From Geothrix sp. 21YS21S-4 (GTDB lineage: Bacteria > Acidobacteriota > Holophagae > Holophagales > Holophagaceae), in the NCBI RefSeq assembly GCF_030845995.1, contig NZ_CP132719.1, forward strand, positions 1,798,001 through 1,862,000: a DNA stretch of 64,000 nt, given 5' to 3'. Below the pieces are notes generated by a model, which saw only the letters and a program-made list of their open reading frames with translations, made no database searches and was not told the origin of the DNA. The translations under genes and the position numbers were made by a program. Shown piece after piece: positions 24,519-32,839 of this stretch (within the stretch, counting starts at the first letter, position 1; each line of letters opens with the position of its first letter).

Positions 24519-25669
24519 AGGCCGGCGCCGTGAAGAATCGGGACGACCTGCTCGTCCTGGCCGCGGGCCGCCTGCCCCAGGGGCGGTACGGCGGGAGCTT
24601 GGCCGGCCTCGGGGCCGTCGCGCTGGGCCGCGCCGCCGTGGAAGAACTGCTCCGGGACGGCGCCCTGCCCCGGCCCGGAAGCGCCCTCTGGGGCATGGCC
24701 CGCAGCCACACCCAGGGCATGAACCCCGCGCGCACACTCGCGCTGGAAGCCGGCCTGCCACCGGAAACGACCGCCTTCACCGTCAACATGGCCTGCGGCT
24801 CCAGCCTCCAGGCCCTCATCGTCGCGTGCCAGCGGCTGCGGGACGGTGCGGAAGGGGCGATCCTCGCCGGAGGCAGCGAGGCCATGTCCGACACGCCCCA
24901 CCTCGTGCCGGGGCTGCGCTGGGGCTTCCGCATAGGCCACCGCCAGGCGCCTGACGTCATGCACCAGGACGGACTGCTCTGCCCCGTCACCGGCCTGTTG
25001 ATGGGCGAAACCGTCGAACGCCTGGCCGCCAAGCGGGGAATCGCGCGCACCGAGGCCGACGCCTGGGCGGCGGAGAGCCACCGCCGCGCCGCGGCCGCCG
25101 ACTTCCGCGCGGAACACCTGCCCCATCCCCAGCTCGACCGGGACGAATGCATCCGGGAGGGCGTGAGGGAGGAGAGCCTCGCCGCCCTGCCGCCGGTCTT
25201 CGCTCCCGGGGGCCAGATCACGGCGGGAAACGCCTCCGCGCTGGCGGACGGCGCGGCCTGCCTGCTCGTGGCGCGGCGGGAACAGGCCGGCGACGCGCGG
25301 CCCCTGGCCCGGATCCTGGGCTGGGTCGAGGCCGGGGTGGATCCCCTCGACATGGGCGAGGCGCCCGTCCCCGCCGTCCGCCGCCTCCTGGCGGACCATG
25401 GGCTCAGAGTCGCGGACATCGACCTGTGGGAGCTGAACGAGGCTTTCTCCGCCCAGTTACTGGTCTGCCAGCGGCAGCTCACCCTGCCCCCGGAGCGGCT
25501 GAACGTCACAGGCGGCGGCGTGGCCCTGGGCCACCCCATCGGCGCCAGCGGCGCGCGGATCGCGGTCACCCTCATCCACCAGTTGAGGACCCGGGGCGGC
25601 GGACTGGGAGTTGCCACCCTGGGGATCGGGGGCGGGCTCGGACTGGCCGTCCTGTTCGAGGTGGTCTAG
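24515..25669 (+). CDS. Thiolase-family protein (acetyl-CoA acetyltransferase-like) with altered active site
   Basis: 384 residues from a GTG overlapping the SanA-like stop; a GTG five codons later is possible. Nucleophile Cys94 is present (NMACGSSLQAL), with GGSEAMSDTPHL, the WELNEAFSAQ motif and GGGVALGHPIGASGAR (catalytic His). The usual C-terminal CxGGG motif reads TLGIGGGLGLA, so the second catalytic Cys is Gly370. It could still bind CoA thioesters or act as a degradative thiolase of reduced activity. Thiolase-like proteins lacking this Cys are known. Its stop shares CTAG with the convergent acyl-ligase stop. Confidence 0.87.
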   Translation: MKAGAVKNRDDLLVLAAGRLPQGRYGGSLAGLGAVALGRAAVEELLRDGALPRPGSALWGMARSHTQGMNPARTLALEAGLPPETTAFTVNMACGSSLQALIVACQRLRDGAEGAILAGGSEAMSDTPHLVPGLRWGFRIGHRQAPDVMHQDGLLCPVTGLLMGETVERLAAKRGIARTEADAWAAESHRRAAAADFRAEHLPHPQLDRDECIREGVREESLAALPPVFAPGGQITAGNASALADGAACLLVARREQAGDARPLARILGWVEAGVDPLDMGEAPVPAVRRLLADHGLRVADIDLWELNEAFSAQLLVCQRQLTLPPERLNVTGGGVALGHPIGASGARIAVTLIHQLRTRGGGLGVATLGIGGGLGLAVLFEVV

Positions 25670-28296
25670 GCGGAAACATCCGCCAGCAGGGCCTTCAGGG
25701 CGCGATAGTCGGTCTTGCCGGTGCCGAGGGTGGGGATCTGATCGATCTGGCGGACGACGCGGATGTTGTGGAGGGAGGACAGGCCCGCGGCGCGGATGGC
25801 CGCGTTGGCTTCGTCCCGGGCGATGCCCGCCACGGAGAACAGGATCAGGTCGGGGTTCAGTTCCTCGGGCATGGCTTCCACCGCCAGCAGCGGCTCGGTC
25901 TCGTCCTCGCCCTGGAACTTCTGCGACAGGGCCTCCTCGATGGCCGGCAGGGACACCATCTCGCCCCCCAGCTTCACGAAGCGCTTCAGCCGGCCCGTGA
26001 ACACCAGGACGCCCCGGTCCTGGCGCACCAGGTCGCCGGTGCGGTACCAGTCCTTGCCTTCGAAGGTCTCAAAGGGCGAATCCACGTCGGGATTGAGGTA
26101 GCCGGAGAACACGCTGGGGCCGCGCACGAGCAGCATCCCCGATTGGCCGGGTTCCGCCCGGCGACCGCTCTCCAGATCCACGATCGCCCACTCCACGGAC
26201 AGCAGCGGCTTCCCGATGGTCCCGTTCCGGGGATCCTCCTCCCGGTTCACCGAGACGACCGGAGAGCATTCGGTGATCCCATAGCCTTCCAGGACGGCGG
26301 TGTTCGGCCAGCGGCGGGCCAGGGTGGCGTAGATCTGATCGGGGCACTTCTCGGCCCCCGACACGACGATCCTCAGGGATTCCAGGTGGCGATCCTCGGC
26401 GGTGCGGAGGATCCCGCCCAGGAAGGTGGGCGTGCCCACGAGCAGGGTGGCGTGGTAGGCCTCGATGATCCGGGCCAGCATCCGTCCTTCGGTGGGATTG
26501 GGGTGGTAGACCACCCGCAGCCCCACCAGCAGGGGCAGGATCGTGGTGGTGGTCAGGCCGAAAGCATGGAAGGGCGGCAGGCAGCCCATCACCCGCTCGT
26601 CCTGGCGGAAATTCAGGGCCTGGGCCGCGTCCCGGATGTTGGTGAGGATGTTCCCGTGGCTCAGGGGCACGGCCTTGGGATGGCTCTCGCTCCCGCTGGT
26701 GAACAGCACCGCCGCCGTGGCGGGGGGCCGGGCGGCCTGGAGGGAGGTCCAGTTGAAGCGCGCGCTGAAGGCGGCGGCCAGTTTCGTCCCCAGCCCGATC
26801 CGCTTGCCCGCTTCGTCCAGGAGGAACAGCCGCGGCTTCACGGCGGAGAGATCCACGCCCTGCGCATCCAGCCGGTTGATCAGGGTCGAGACCGTCACCA
26901 CGTGCCGGACGTCCACCAGATCCAGCCCGTAAGCCATGCTGCGGGCGCCGGCGGTCCAGTTCACGAGCACCGGCGTCTTCCCGGCGAACAGGAGGGCCAG
27001 ATAGATGATGCTGGCGCCGCCCGAGGCCGGGAGCATGAGGCCCACGTGGGTTCCCTCCAGGGCCTCGAAGATGGGCTTGAGGACCAGGACGGCGGTGAGG
27101 ACGTCGCGGTAGGTCTTCACGCCGCCCACCTGATCCGCGAGGACCACCCGGCGGGGGTCGCGGCGCGCCTGCTTGAGGAAGACCTCGGGGATGGTCTCCC
27201 CGTCGGGCATCTCGATGGCCAGGTCCGTCCGGGAATGAAACCAGGCGGGTGGGACGGCTTTCAGTTCGCCCTGGCGAAGGGACACGGCGGCGCCGGTGGC
27301 CGCCAGCAGCAGGTCGCCCACCGTCTGCACCGCGGCGGGATCGCCGGGGGGATAGCCGTAGGCGCGCTGGATCCAGAACTCCAGCTCCCGGCGATCCAGG
27401 GCGTCCAGATGGAGATCCGCCACCAGCCGCTGCTCATCCTTGATCTCGCTCCGACCCGTCAGCGCCTGAAGGTGGCGCTTCACCGCCTCGCGCACTTGGG
27501 GGGGCACGGACCGGGGATTGCCCTCCACCCGGGGCCGGGGCGGTTCCGGCAAAGTGCGGGGCGCGCGGTCCTTCCCCCGGAGATAGGGGACGAAGGTCCG
27601 GGGCGTAGCGCCGGCATTCAACCGAACCTCCAGAGCCTGGTTGAGGACGGGACGACCGTCGGCCAAAGGCAGGCCGTGGAGTTCCTCGAAGACCAGCCGC
27701 ACGTCGCGGCGGGGCATGAAGAACAGGCCGTTCGCCAGCAAATAGCCGAGTCCCTTCAGCAGTTCGGTCCCGACGGAGGGCCGCCGGCCGGAGGCGGCGC
27801 TGAAGCGGCTTCCCCACAACCCCTGCAGATGGATCACGACCACCCGGGCGCCGGGCGCCTGGCGGAGAAGGGCCTCCACGGTGCTGTTGTCCGACAGGTC
27901 CTCGGTCTTCTGCCGCGCCAGGCGTGCGCCCGGGAACAGGACGAGGTGGCCCCCCGAGGTCAGGTGGGTCGCCAGAGCGGCGATCTCCCGGTCCAGGATC
28001 TCCCGGGCGCGTTCGCCGTGCTGGGCGGGATCGGAGAGGGGCCGGCAACCCAGCAGCCGGGCCAGCCACCGGAGCGGGGCGGACGCGGCGTGGTCCCGCC
28101 CGGCCACCAGCACCGGCGCGAAGTGGCCGTGGAGTTCCGCCGCCAACAGGAAGGGATCCACCAGGGTGGGGTGGGCGGCCAGGAACAGGATGCCTGGCCC
28201 CCCCTGCGAGGGAAGGGCGTCCAAGCCTTCCACCTGGATGCGATACCGCAGCCGCAGCAGCGGCCGACCCAGGGCGCGGATCAGGGAAGCAATCAT
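25666..28296 (-). CDS. PlsC-type acyltransferase / carrier-like domain / acyl-CoA(ACP) ligase fusion
   Basis: 876 residues from ATG at 28296; the frame is open 29 codons further but has no better start. Domain 1 (about 1-230) is a glycerolipid acyltransferase: AAHPTLVDPF supplies HX4D (His42/Asp47) and FPGARL the glycine motif. Domain 2 (about 265-335) looks like an acyl carrier: LVADLHLDALDRRELEFWI, but the phosphopantetheine Ser is Ala299. Domain 3 (about 370-876) is an AMP-forming ligase: VLFTSGSESHPKAVPLSHGN, GYGITECSPV, YRTGDLVRQD and the catalytic Lys in LGTGKTDYRAL. It resembles Aas, which re-acylates lysophospholipid, but lacks the MFS part and has this extra domain. Confidence 0.87.
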   Translation of the reverse strand: MIASLIRALGRPLLRLRYRIQVEGLDALPSQGGPGILFLAAHPTLVDPFLLAAELHGHFAPVLVAGRDHAASAPLRWLARLLGCRPLSDPAQHGERAREILDREIAALATHLTSGGHLVLFPGARLARQKTEDLSDNSTVEALLRQAPGARVVVIHLQGLWGSRFSAASGRRPSVGTELLKGLGYLLANGLFFMPRRDVRLVFEELHGLPLADGRPVLNQALEVRLNAGATPRTFVPYLRGKDRAPRTLPEPPRPRVEGNPRSVPPQVREAVKRHLQALTGRSEIKDEQRLVADLHLDALDRRELEFWIQRAYGYPPGDPAAVQTVGDLLLAATGAAVSLRQGELKAVPPAWFHSRTDLAIEMPDGETIPEVFLKQARRDPRRVVLADQVGGVKTYRDVLTAVLVLKPIFEALEGTHVGLMLPASGGASIIYLALLFAGKTPVLVNWTAGARSMAYGLDLVDVRHVVTVSTLINRLDAQGVDLSAVKPRLFLLDEAGKRIGLGTKLAAAFSARFNWTSLQAARPPATAAVLFTSGSESHPKAVPLSHGNILTNIRDAAQALNFRQDERVMGCLPPFHAFGLTTTTILPLLVGLRVVYHPNPTEGRMLARIIEAYHATLLVGTPTFLGGILRTAEDRHLESLRIVVSGAEKCPDQIYATLARRWPNTAVLEGYGITECSPVVSVNREEDPRNGTIGKPLLSVEWAIVDLESGRRAEPGQSGMLLVRGPSVFSGYLNPDVDSPFETFEGKDWYRTGDLVRQDRGVLVFTGRLKRFVKLGGEMVSLPAIEEALSQKFQGEDETEPLLAVEAMPEELNPDLILFSVAGIARDEANAAIRAAGLSSLHNIRVVRQIDQIPTLGTGKTDYRALKALLADVSA

Positions 28297-28427
28297 CGGG
28301 AATGAGGACCTGTAGCTCGAGACAAGGCGAACCCGTGATTGTAGCGGGATTCCCTTCGATGCCCTAAACCCCTTCCCGGACATCTGCGAAGATGGAGCAG
28401 GGCCCTGGCGGGCCGCCCGGAGATTCC

Positions 28428-29159
28428 ATGACCGACGCCCCCCTGATCCGGCTCACCGACATCACCAAGATCTACCAGATGGGCGACATGGAAGTGCGGG
28501 CCCTGGACGGCGTTTCCCTGGAGATCCACCGCGGCGAGTACGTGGCCATCATGGGGCCTTCAGGTTCCGGCAAGTCCACGATGATGAACGTGATCGGCTG
28601 CCTGGACACGCCCACCACCGGCACCTACGAGCTGAACGGGAAGCTGGCGTCGGCCATGAGCGACGACGACCTGGCCCAGATCCGCAACGAGGAGATCGGG
28701 TTCGTCTTCCAGACCTTCAACCTCCTGGCCCGGACCACCTCCCTCCAGAACGTGGAACTGCCTCTCATCTACGCGGGCAAGACGCCCCACGAACGGCACC
28801 AGATGGCCCAGAAGGCGCTGGAGAGCGTGGGCCTCGGGTCCCGCAGCGACCACATGCCGAACCAACTGTCCGGCGGCCAGCGCCAGCGCGTGGCCATCGC
28901 CCGCGCCCTGGTGAACGACCCCTCCATCCTCCTGGCCGACGAGCCCACCGGCGCCCTGGATTCCAAGACCAGCATCGAGATCATGGCCCTGTTCGAGGAC
29001 CTCTACCAGAAGGGCAACACCATCATCCTCGTCACCCACGAGGAGGACATCGCCCGCCACGCCCACCGGATCGTGAAGCTGAGGGACGGCAAGATCATCC
29101 ACGACGAGCCCAACACCCCCATCACCTCCGAAGAGCACCTGGCCAACCTGACGTTCTGA
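28428..29159 (+). CDS. ABC transporter ATPase, MacB/LolD type
   Basis: 243 residues starting [33 protein letters not shown]. Walker [17 protein letters not shown]-loop [11 protein letters not shown], signature [17 protein letters not shown], Walker [16 protein letters not shown] and switch His in [12 protein letters not shown] are all intact. The sequence style is that of LolD/MacB mechanotransmission ATPases, which normally sit beside a FtsX-like permease gene; none is adjacent here, so the partner is elsewhere. Divergent from the acyl-ligase gene. Confidence 0.92.
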   Translation: MTDAPLIRLTDITKIYQMGDMEVRALDGVSLEIHRGEYVAIMGPSGSGKSTMMNVIGCLDTPTTGTYELNGKLASAMSDDDLAQIRNEEIGFVFQTFNLLARTTSLQNVELPLIYAGKTPHERHQMAQKALESVGLGSRSDHMPNQLSGGQRQRVAIARALVNDPSILLADEPTGALDSKTSIEIMALFEDLYQKGNTIILVTHEEDIARHAHRIVKLRDGKIIHDEPNTPITSEEHLANLTF

Positions 29160-29190
29160 GGTCGAGCCTGCCCTTGGGTAGACTGGTTCG

Positions 29191-29859
29191 ATGCAGAGAC
29201 TCGTCCAGGGCATCCACCAGTTCCAGACCCAGATCTTCAGCTCCCACAAGGACCTGTTCGAGCGCCTGGACCAGGACCAGACGCCCGAGACCCTGTTCAT
29301 CACCTGCTCGGACTCCCGGATCAGCCCCAACCTGATCACCCAGACCCAGCCGGGGGAGCTGTTCATCCTGCGGAACGTGGGCAACCTCGTCCCGCCCTAC
29401 GAGCAGATGGGCGGGATGGCAGCGGGCATCGAGTTCGCCGTGGCCAGCCTGCGGGTGAAGGACATCATCGTGTGCGGCCACTCCAACTGCGGCGCCATGA
29501 AGGCCCTGCTGGAGCCCGAGCAGTTGGGAGAGCTTCCTGCCACCAAGGCCTGGCTGGCCCACGCCCGCAAGACCGAGCGGATCATGTGGGAGAGCTACGG
29601 CCACCTCCACGGGAACGAACTGCTCCATGCCACGGTGGAAGAGAACGTCCTGGTGCAGTTGGAAAACCTGCGCAGCCACCCGGCCGTGGCCAAGGCCATG
29701 GCCAGCGGGATGCTCCACCTCCACGCCTGGGTCTACAAGATCGAGACCGGCGAGGTCTTCGCGTTCGATCCGGACCGCGGGCAGTACACCTCCGTCACCG
29801 GCACCGAGGGCTTCATCGCCCTGGACGCGGAGCACCGGGCCACGGACCTCTCGATCTGA
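29191..29859 (+). CDS. Beta-class carbonic anhydrase
   Basis: 222 residues. Zinc ligands Cys39 and Asp41 (ITCSDSR), His97 and Cys100 (CGHSNCGAMKAL), with the Asp/Arg dyad in SDSR. FILRNVGNLVPP and GIEFAVASLRVKDIIV are family signatures. It interconverts CO2 and bicarbonate in the cytoplasm. It lies 31 bases after the ABC ATPase and ends at a strong terminator. Full length, no signal peptide. Confidence 0.95.
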   Translation: MQRLVQGIHQFQTQIFSSHKDLFERLDQDQTPETLFITCSDSRISPNLITQTQPGELFILRNVGNLVPPYEQMGGMAAGIEFAVASLRVKDIIVCGHSNCGAMKALLEPEQLGELPATKAWLAHARKTERIMWESYGHLHGNELLHATVEENVLVQLENLRSHPAVAKAMASGMLHLHAWVYKIETGEVFAFDPDRGQYTSVTGTEGFIALDAEHRATDLSI

Positions 29860-29897
29860 ACAGGAGGGCGCCGCCCGATCGGCGGCGCCCTCCTGTT
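29859..29897. terminator. Bidirectional intrinsic terminator after carbonic anhydrase
   Basis: A perfect 17-bp stem AACAGGAGGGCGCCGCC / GGCGGCGCCCTCCTGTT with a 5-base loop CGATC. It overlaps the carbonic anhydrase stop and lies 12 bases from the stop of the convergent PAS-like gene. Confidence 0.88.
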
Positions 29898-29908
29898 GAT
29901 TCATCTAT

Positions 29909-30277
29909 TCAAGCCTGGGGAGCGCAGGCCGCCGCGTTCTGGGCCAGGGCCTCGGCGGTTCCGATCCCGAAGTGGACGTACAAATCCGGGGCTTCGGTCA
30001 GGGGCATCCAGTAGCCGCGGATGTAGCGGTCCCCCATCAGCTCTTCCTTGCACACGGTCTTGCCGGAATTGAGGGCCTGGTTCGCCTTGCAGTGCTGGCA
30101 GTGCTTCCCCTCGGCCAGGGGATTCAGCGTGTGGCACTTGATGCCCGTGGGGATCCCGATCTGGCGGGCTAGGTCGTTCGCTGCGAGGACGGTGCGGTCC
30201 CGGTGGACCAGCATGACGGGCTCCGGGAAGGGCCCCCACATCGTCTGGAAGGCTTCCAGGATTCTCGGTTCGGTCAT
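29909..30277 (-). CDS. Small PAS-like protein with a four-cysteine cluster
   Basis: 122 residues; ATG at 30277 is preceded by AGGAG six bases upstream. The N-terminal part (PEPVMLVHRDRTVLAANDLARQIG) is the opening of a PAS fold. Cysteines at 48, 60, 63 and 76 (KCHTLNPLAEGKHCQHC and TVC) match the Cys-containing loop of some redox/metal PAS sensors. The second half continues as PAS strands (GDRYIRGYWMPL, LYVHFGIGTAEAL). No output domain, so it probably signals through a partner or carries a cofactor. A CRP/FNR-type palindrome lies about 110 bases upstream. Confidence 0.7.
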   Translation of the reverse strand: MTEPRILEAFQTMWGPFPEPVMLVHRDRTVLAANDLARQIGIPTGIKCHTLNPLAEGKHCQHCKANQALNSGKTVCKEELMGDRYIRGYWMPLTEAPDLYVHFGIGTAEALAQNAAACAPQA

Positions 30278-30378
30278 CGGAAAGCTCCTGGGCGGGGCGC
30301 GGAGCAGGGGGGATCCGGTCGCGCGGGTTCGTCTCCAAGACGGGACGGGTCCGACGTTATTGCCGGCGCGAAAAAGGG

Positions 30379-30394
30379 TGTGCGGTCGATCACA
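30379..30394. promoter_or_regulatory. Candidate CRP/FNR-family operator
   Basis: TGTGC-N6-TCACA, one mismatch from the CRP consensus TGTGA-N6-TCACA. It overlaps the last codons of the small membrane-protein gene and lies about 110 bases upstream of the PAS-like gene start (minus strand). Single site, no experimental support; chance occurrence is possible. Confidence 0.3.
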
Positions 30395-30776
30395 GCCCCG
30401 GCTGGCCGCCCTTCTCTTCTCCCTCGGAAGTGCCCCGGAAGGAGGACTTGCCGGAGCCCTTCCACCAGGCGTCGTACTCCCGCCAGCTGTGGCCGGTCCC
30501 CCGGGATTCCCGGCCGTGGCCGTGATGGCTGCCACCGTGGGAGAAGCTCCCGACCAGCAGCCTCGTCAGGACGAGCAGCCCCACGGCCTGCCAGTAGGAG
30601 ACCGCACGCGCGCCGACGATCTGCGGCATCAGGTGGTTCCACAGCTGCATCACGGCGAATCCGAAGATCAGCGCCAGGGCCGCGGCGAACGCGCCCCCGA
30701 AGACGACGTGGATGAGGATCAGGCGGGCGCGGCTGCGCGGGACGGGAGGCGTGGAAGGATCGGGGCCGAAGGTCAT
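30390..30776 (-). CDS. Membrane protein encoded with the ECF sigma factor (possible anti-sigma-type regulator)
   Basis: 128 residues. Two hydrophobic helices (about 20-44 LILIHVVFGGAFAAALALIFGFAV and about 62-78 YWQAVGLLVLTRLLVG), joined by MQLWNHLMPQIVG, then a Gly/His-rich segment and WREYDAWWKGSGKSSFRG. The pattern 'LWNxLMP...xWQAxGLLxLxRLL...GG' is common in small membrane proteins encoded directly after ECF sigma genes. Its ATG overlaps the sigma stop. Role as sigma regulator is inferred from position only. Confidence 0.65.
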   Translation of the reverse strand: MTFGPDPSTPPVPRSRARLILIHVVFGGAFAAALALIFGFAVMQLWNHLMPQIVGARAVSYWQAVGLLVLTRLLVGSFSHGGSHHGHGRESRGTGHSWREYDAWWKGSGKSSFRGTSEGEEKGGQPGL

Positions 30777-31330
30777 GGCAACTCCTGCGTTCGGGTTCGG
30801 TAGTCGGAAAGGAGGTCGCGGAGCCGGCCCGAGGCCCGGCTCTTGCGGGAGAGGAGGGTTCCGATGGGCTCGCCCCAGTCCTCGGCCAATTCGCGGAAAC
30901 TGCGGCCGTCGATCTCGGTGGCGATCCAGATGGCCCGTTCGCGAGGCCCCAGCTGGTCGAGGGCTTCCGCCAGCCGCTCCCGCAACTGGGCCTGGTCGTA
31001 GCTCTGCTCGGGGGTGGGTCCGCGGTGCTCGGGGTCCAGGGGGCCCGTTTCCTCCGCGGAAAGGCGGGTGGGATGGTCGAGGGAGAGGGGGGGCGTTCCC
31101 CCGCGCCGGTGGTCGGTGACGCGGTTGGCGACGGAGCGGTAGAGGTAGGCCGTCAGGTTCTCGATCTCCCCGATGACGTCGGCCCGCCGCAGCAGGTTGT
31201 AGACGGCGTCGGACACGATGTCCTCGGCCTCCGCTCCGGAGAAGCCGGCGAGCTGGCGCCGCACGTAGCCGAGGAGGCGGGACTTCTCCCGCTCGAACAC
31301 CTCGGCCAATCGCGCGGAGCCCTCCGTCAT
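30773..31330 (-). CDS. ECF-type RNA polymerase sigma factor
   Basis: 185 residues. Region 2: FEREKSRLLGYVRRQLAGFSGAEAEDIVSDAVYNLLRR, then YLYRSVANRVTDHRR. Region 4: ALDQLGPRERAIWIATEIDGRSFRELAEDWGEPIGTLLSRKSRASGRLRDLL, a helix-turn-helix. The 2-4 linker is acidic/proline-rich. Both sigma regions are intact. It heads a two-gene unit with the membrane protein. Regulon unknown; the nearest divergent target is wza. Confidence 0.9.
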   Translation of the reverse strand: MTEGSARLAEVFEREKSRLLGYVRRQLAGFSGAEAEDIVSDAVYNLLRRADVIGEIENLTAYLYRSVANRVTDHRRGGTPPLSLDHPTRLSAEETGPLDPEHRGPTPEQSYDQAQLRERLAEALDQLGPRERAIWIATEIDGRSFRELAEDWGEPIGTLLSRKSRASGRLRDLLSDYRTRTQELP

Positions 31331-31617
31331 CCCTTTCCGGTCCTTTCTCCGCAGCCGCCCAAGCGAGGCGCCTCAGGGGAAATGACGCCGTCCCCCGGCT
31401 GTTATTGCGTGATCCACGTCATGGGCCGGAAGGGATCTCCCCCTTGCGGCTCCCTTCTCCGGACTGTACACCCCTGGCTCGCGGCGCCCAAAAACATACA
31501 CTGGACACAACCCCACCAGACCCTGTTAAGCTCTTGATCAAACTTGGTAATTTACGACACCAAAATCTAACCATCTCGCGCAATTCCCTTCCCGTGCATC
31601 CTCTATGGAGGCCATTC
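31331..31617. other. Divergent intergenic region upstream of the ECF sigma gene and wza
   Basis: 287 bases without a credible gene. The wza-proximal third (about 31500-31600) is much more AT-rich than its surroundings (CTGTTAAGCTCTTGATCAAACTTGGTAATTTACGACACC) and is the likely promoter of the polysaccharide operon. A short inverted repeat TTGGT...ACCAA occurs there, but no confident -35/-10 pair can be named. A GGAGG Shine-Dalgarno at 31607-31611 sets the wza start. Confidence 0.4.
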
Positions 31618-32802
31618 ATGCACCCTTCCCACTGTCCAACCCAGCCTCTCCCGCGATCGGGAGCAGCCCTCTCCCTCGGCAGCGGACGCCTCCGATTCGG
31701 CGCGGCCCTGTGCGGGCTTCTGCTGTTCGGCGCCTGCACGTCGCCGGGCATGAAGCTGAATGTGAAGCCGGGCAGTCGGGAGACGACCACCCAGGTGGAC
31801 GGCCTCAGCGTCACCCTCCGCCCCCTCAGCGCGGAGGCCCTCAAGCCCCTGCGCGCGCGGACCGTGGATCCCACGGCGGCGGAGCTGCTGGTGGCCGCGG
31901 AGAAGCTCCCCCCCTACCGCCTGGGCCCCCAGGACGTCCTGCTGGTGACCGTGTGGGACCACCCCGAGATCACCCTTCCCCTGGGCCAGTACCGCCAGGA
32001 TTCGGCGTCGGGAAGCGTGGTGGACGAGGACGGCCAGCTCTATTTCCCCTATGTGGGCAAGGTCAAGGTGGCGGGGATGACCGTCTCCCAGGTGCGGGAC
32101 GCCCTCACCGCCAAGCTGTCCCGGACGCTGCAGAATCCCCAGATCGACGTCAAGGTGATTGCCTACCGCTCCCAGAAGATCTACGTGGGCGGCGAGGTGA
32201 AGAGCCCCGCCGTCTATACGGTCACCGACGTGCCGTTCACGCTGGCTGAAGCGGTCAATCGCGCGGGCGGGTTCCTTCCCACCGCCGACGACAGCCGGGT
32301 CGTCCTCACCCGCGGCGACCAGGTGTGGCGGTTGAACTTCCAGTCCCTGGTGGCCTCGGGCAACCGCATCGGCCAGATCCTGCTCAAGGACGGTGATTCG
32401 CTGCACGTCCCCCACGCGCTGGAGAACCCCGTCTACATGATGGGAGAGCTGGTCCGCCCCGGGAACCTGCCCCTGATCCACGGCAACCTGTCGCTGGCCC
32501 AGGCGATCACGGAGACCGGCGGGATCCTGGGAGCCAGCGCCGACGCCCGCTCCATCTACGTCATCCGGCAGACGGGCAGCCCCAACGGCGTGGACGTCTT
32601 CCACCTGGACGCCCGCAATCCCACCTCGATGGTCCTGGCCGACCGGTTCCCTCTGAACCCCCGCGACATCGTCTACGTCGACGCCGGAACCCTCGTCCGC
32701 TTCAACCGCGTGATGAGCCTTCTCCTCCCCACCGTGACCGCCGTGACCTCCACCGCGATCGCCACGGGAGAAGTCCGCTACCTCGTCCGGCGCGAGCGCT
32801 GA
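31618..32802 (+). CDS. wza: Outer-membrane polysaccharide export lipoprotein Wza
   Basis: 394 residues. Start fixed by GGAGG six bases upstream. Lipobox LLLFGAC puts the lipidated Cys at residue 40. The polysaccharide-export (PES) domain begins YRLGPQDVLLVTVWDHPEITLP, followed by FPYVGKVKVAGMTVSQVRDALTAKL. Two SLBB-like domains follow (KIYVGGEVKSPAVYTVTDVPFTLAEAVNRAGGF; VYMMGELVRPGNLPLIHGNLSLAQAITETGG). The C-terminal helix that forms the pore is plausible at MSLLLPTVTAVTSTAIATG. First gene of the export unit wza-wzb-wzc. Confidence 0.93.
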   Translation: MHPSHCPTQPLPRSGAALSLGSGRLRFGAALCGLLLFGACTSPGMKLNVKPGSRETTTQVDGLSVTLRPLSAEALKPLRARTVDPTAAELLVAAEKLPPYRLGPQDVLLVTVWDHPEITLPLGQYRQDSASGSVVDEDGQLYFPYVGKVKVAGMTVSQVRDALTAKLSRTLQNPQIDVKVIAYRSQKIYVGGEVKSPAVYTVTDVPFTLAEAVNRAGGFLPTADDSRVVLTRGDQVWRLNFQSLVASGNRIGQILLKDGDSLHVPHALENPVYMMGELVRPGNLPLIHGNLSLAQAITETGGILGASADARSIYVIRQTGSPNGVDVFHLDARNPTSMVLADRFPLNPRDIVYVDAGTLVRFNRVMSLLLPTVTAVTSTAIATGEVRYLVRRER

Positions 32803-32839
32803 CGGCCTCCTTCCCCTTCCCTTCCCTCGGACCCTCCGC

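Noticed and set aside
25147-28305. Long open frame on the plus strand (over 1000 codons) opposite the acyl-ligase
   Set aside because: It is rich in Gly, His, Gln and Arg as expected for an antisense shadow, and the opposite strand encodes three recognisable domains.
31405-31425. GTGAT-N4-GTCAT as an FNR-like site upstream of the ECF sigma gene
   Set aside because: Both half sites deviate from TTGAT/ATCAA, and the surrounding sequence is GC-rich; too weak to list as a feature.
31513-31560. CTGTTAAGC upstream of wza resembling part of a JUMPstart/ops element
   Set aside because: Only about nine bases match, and the essential ops core GGCGGTAG is absent.
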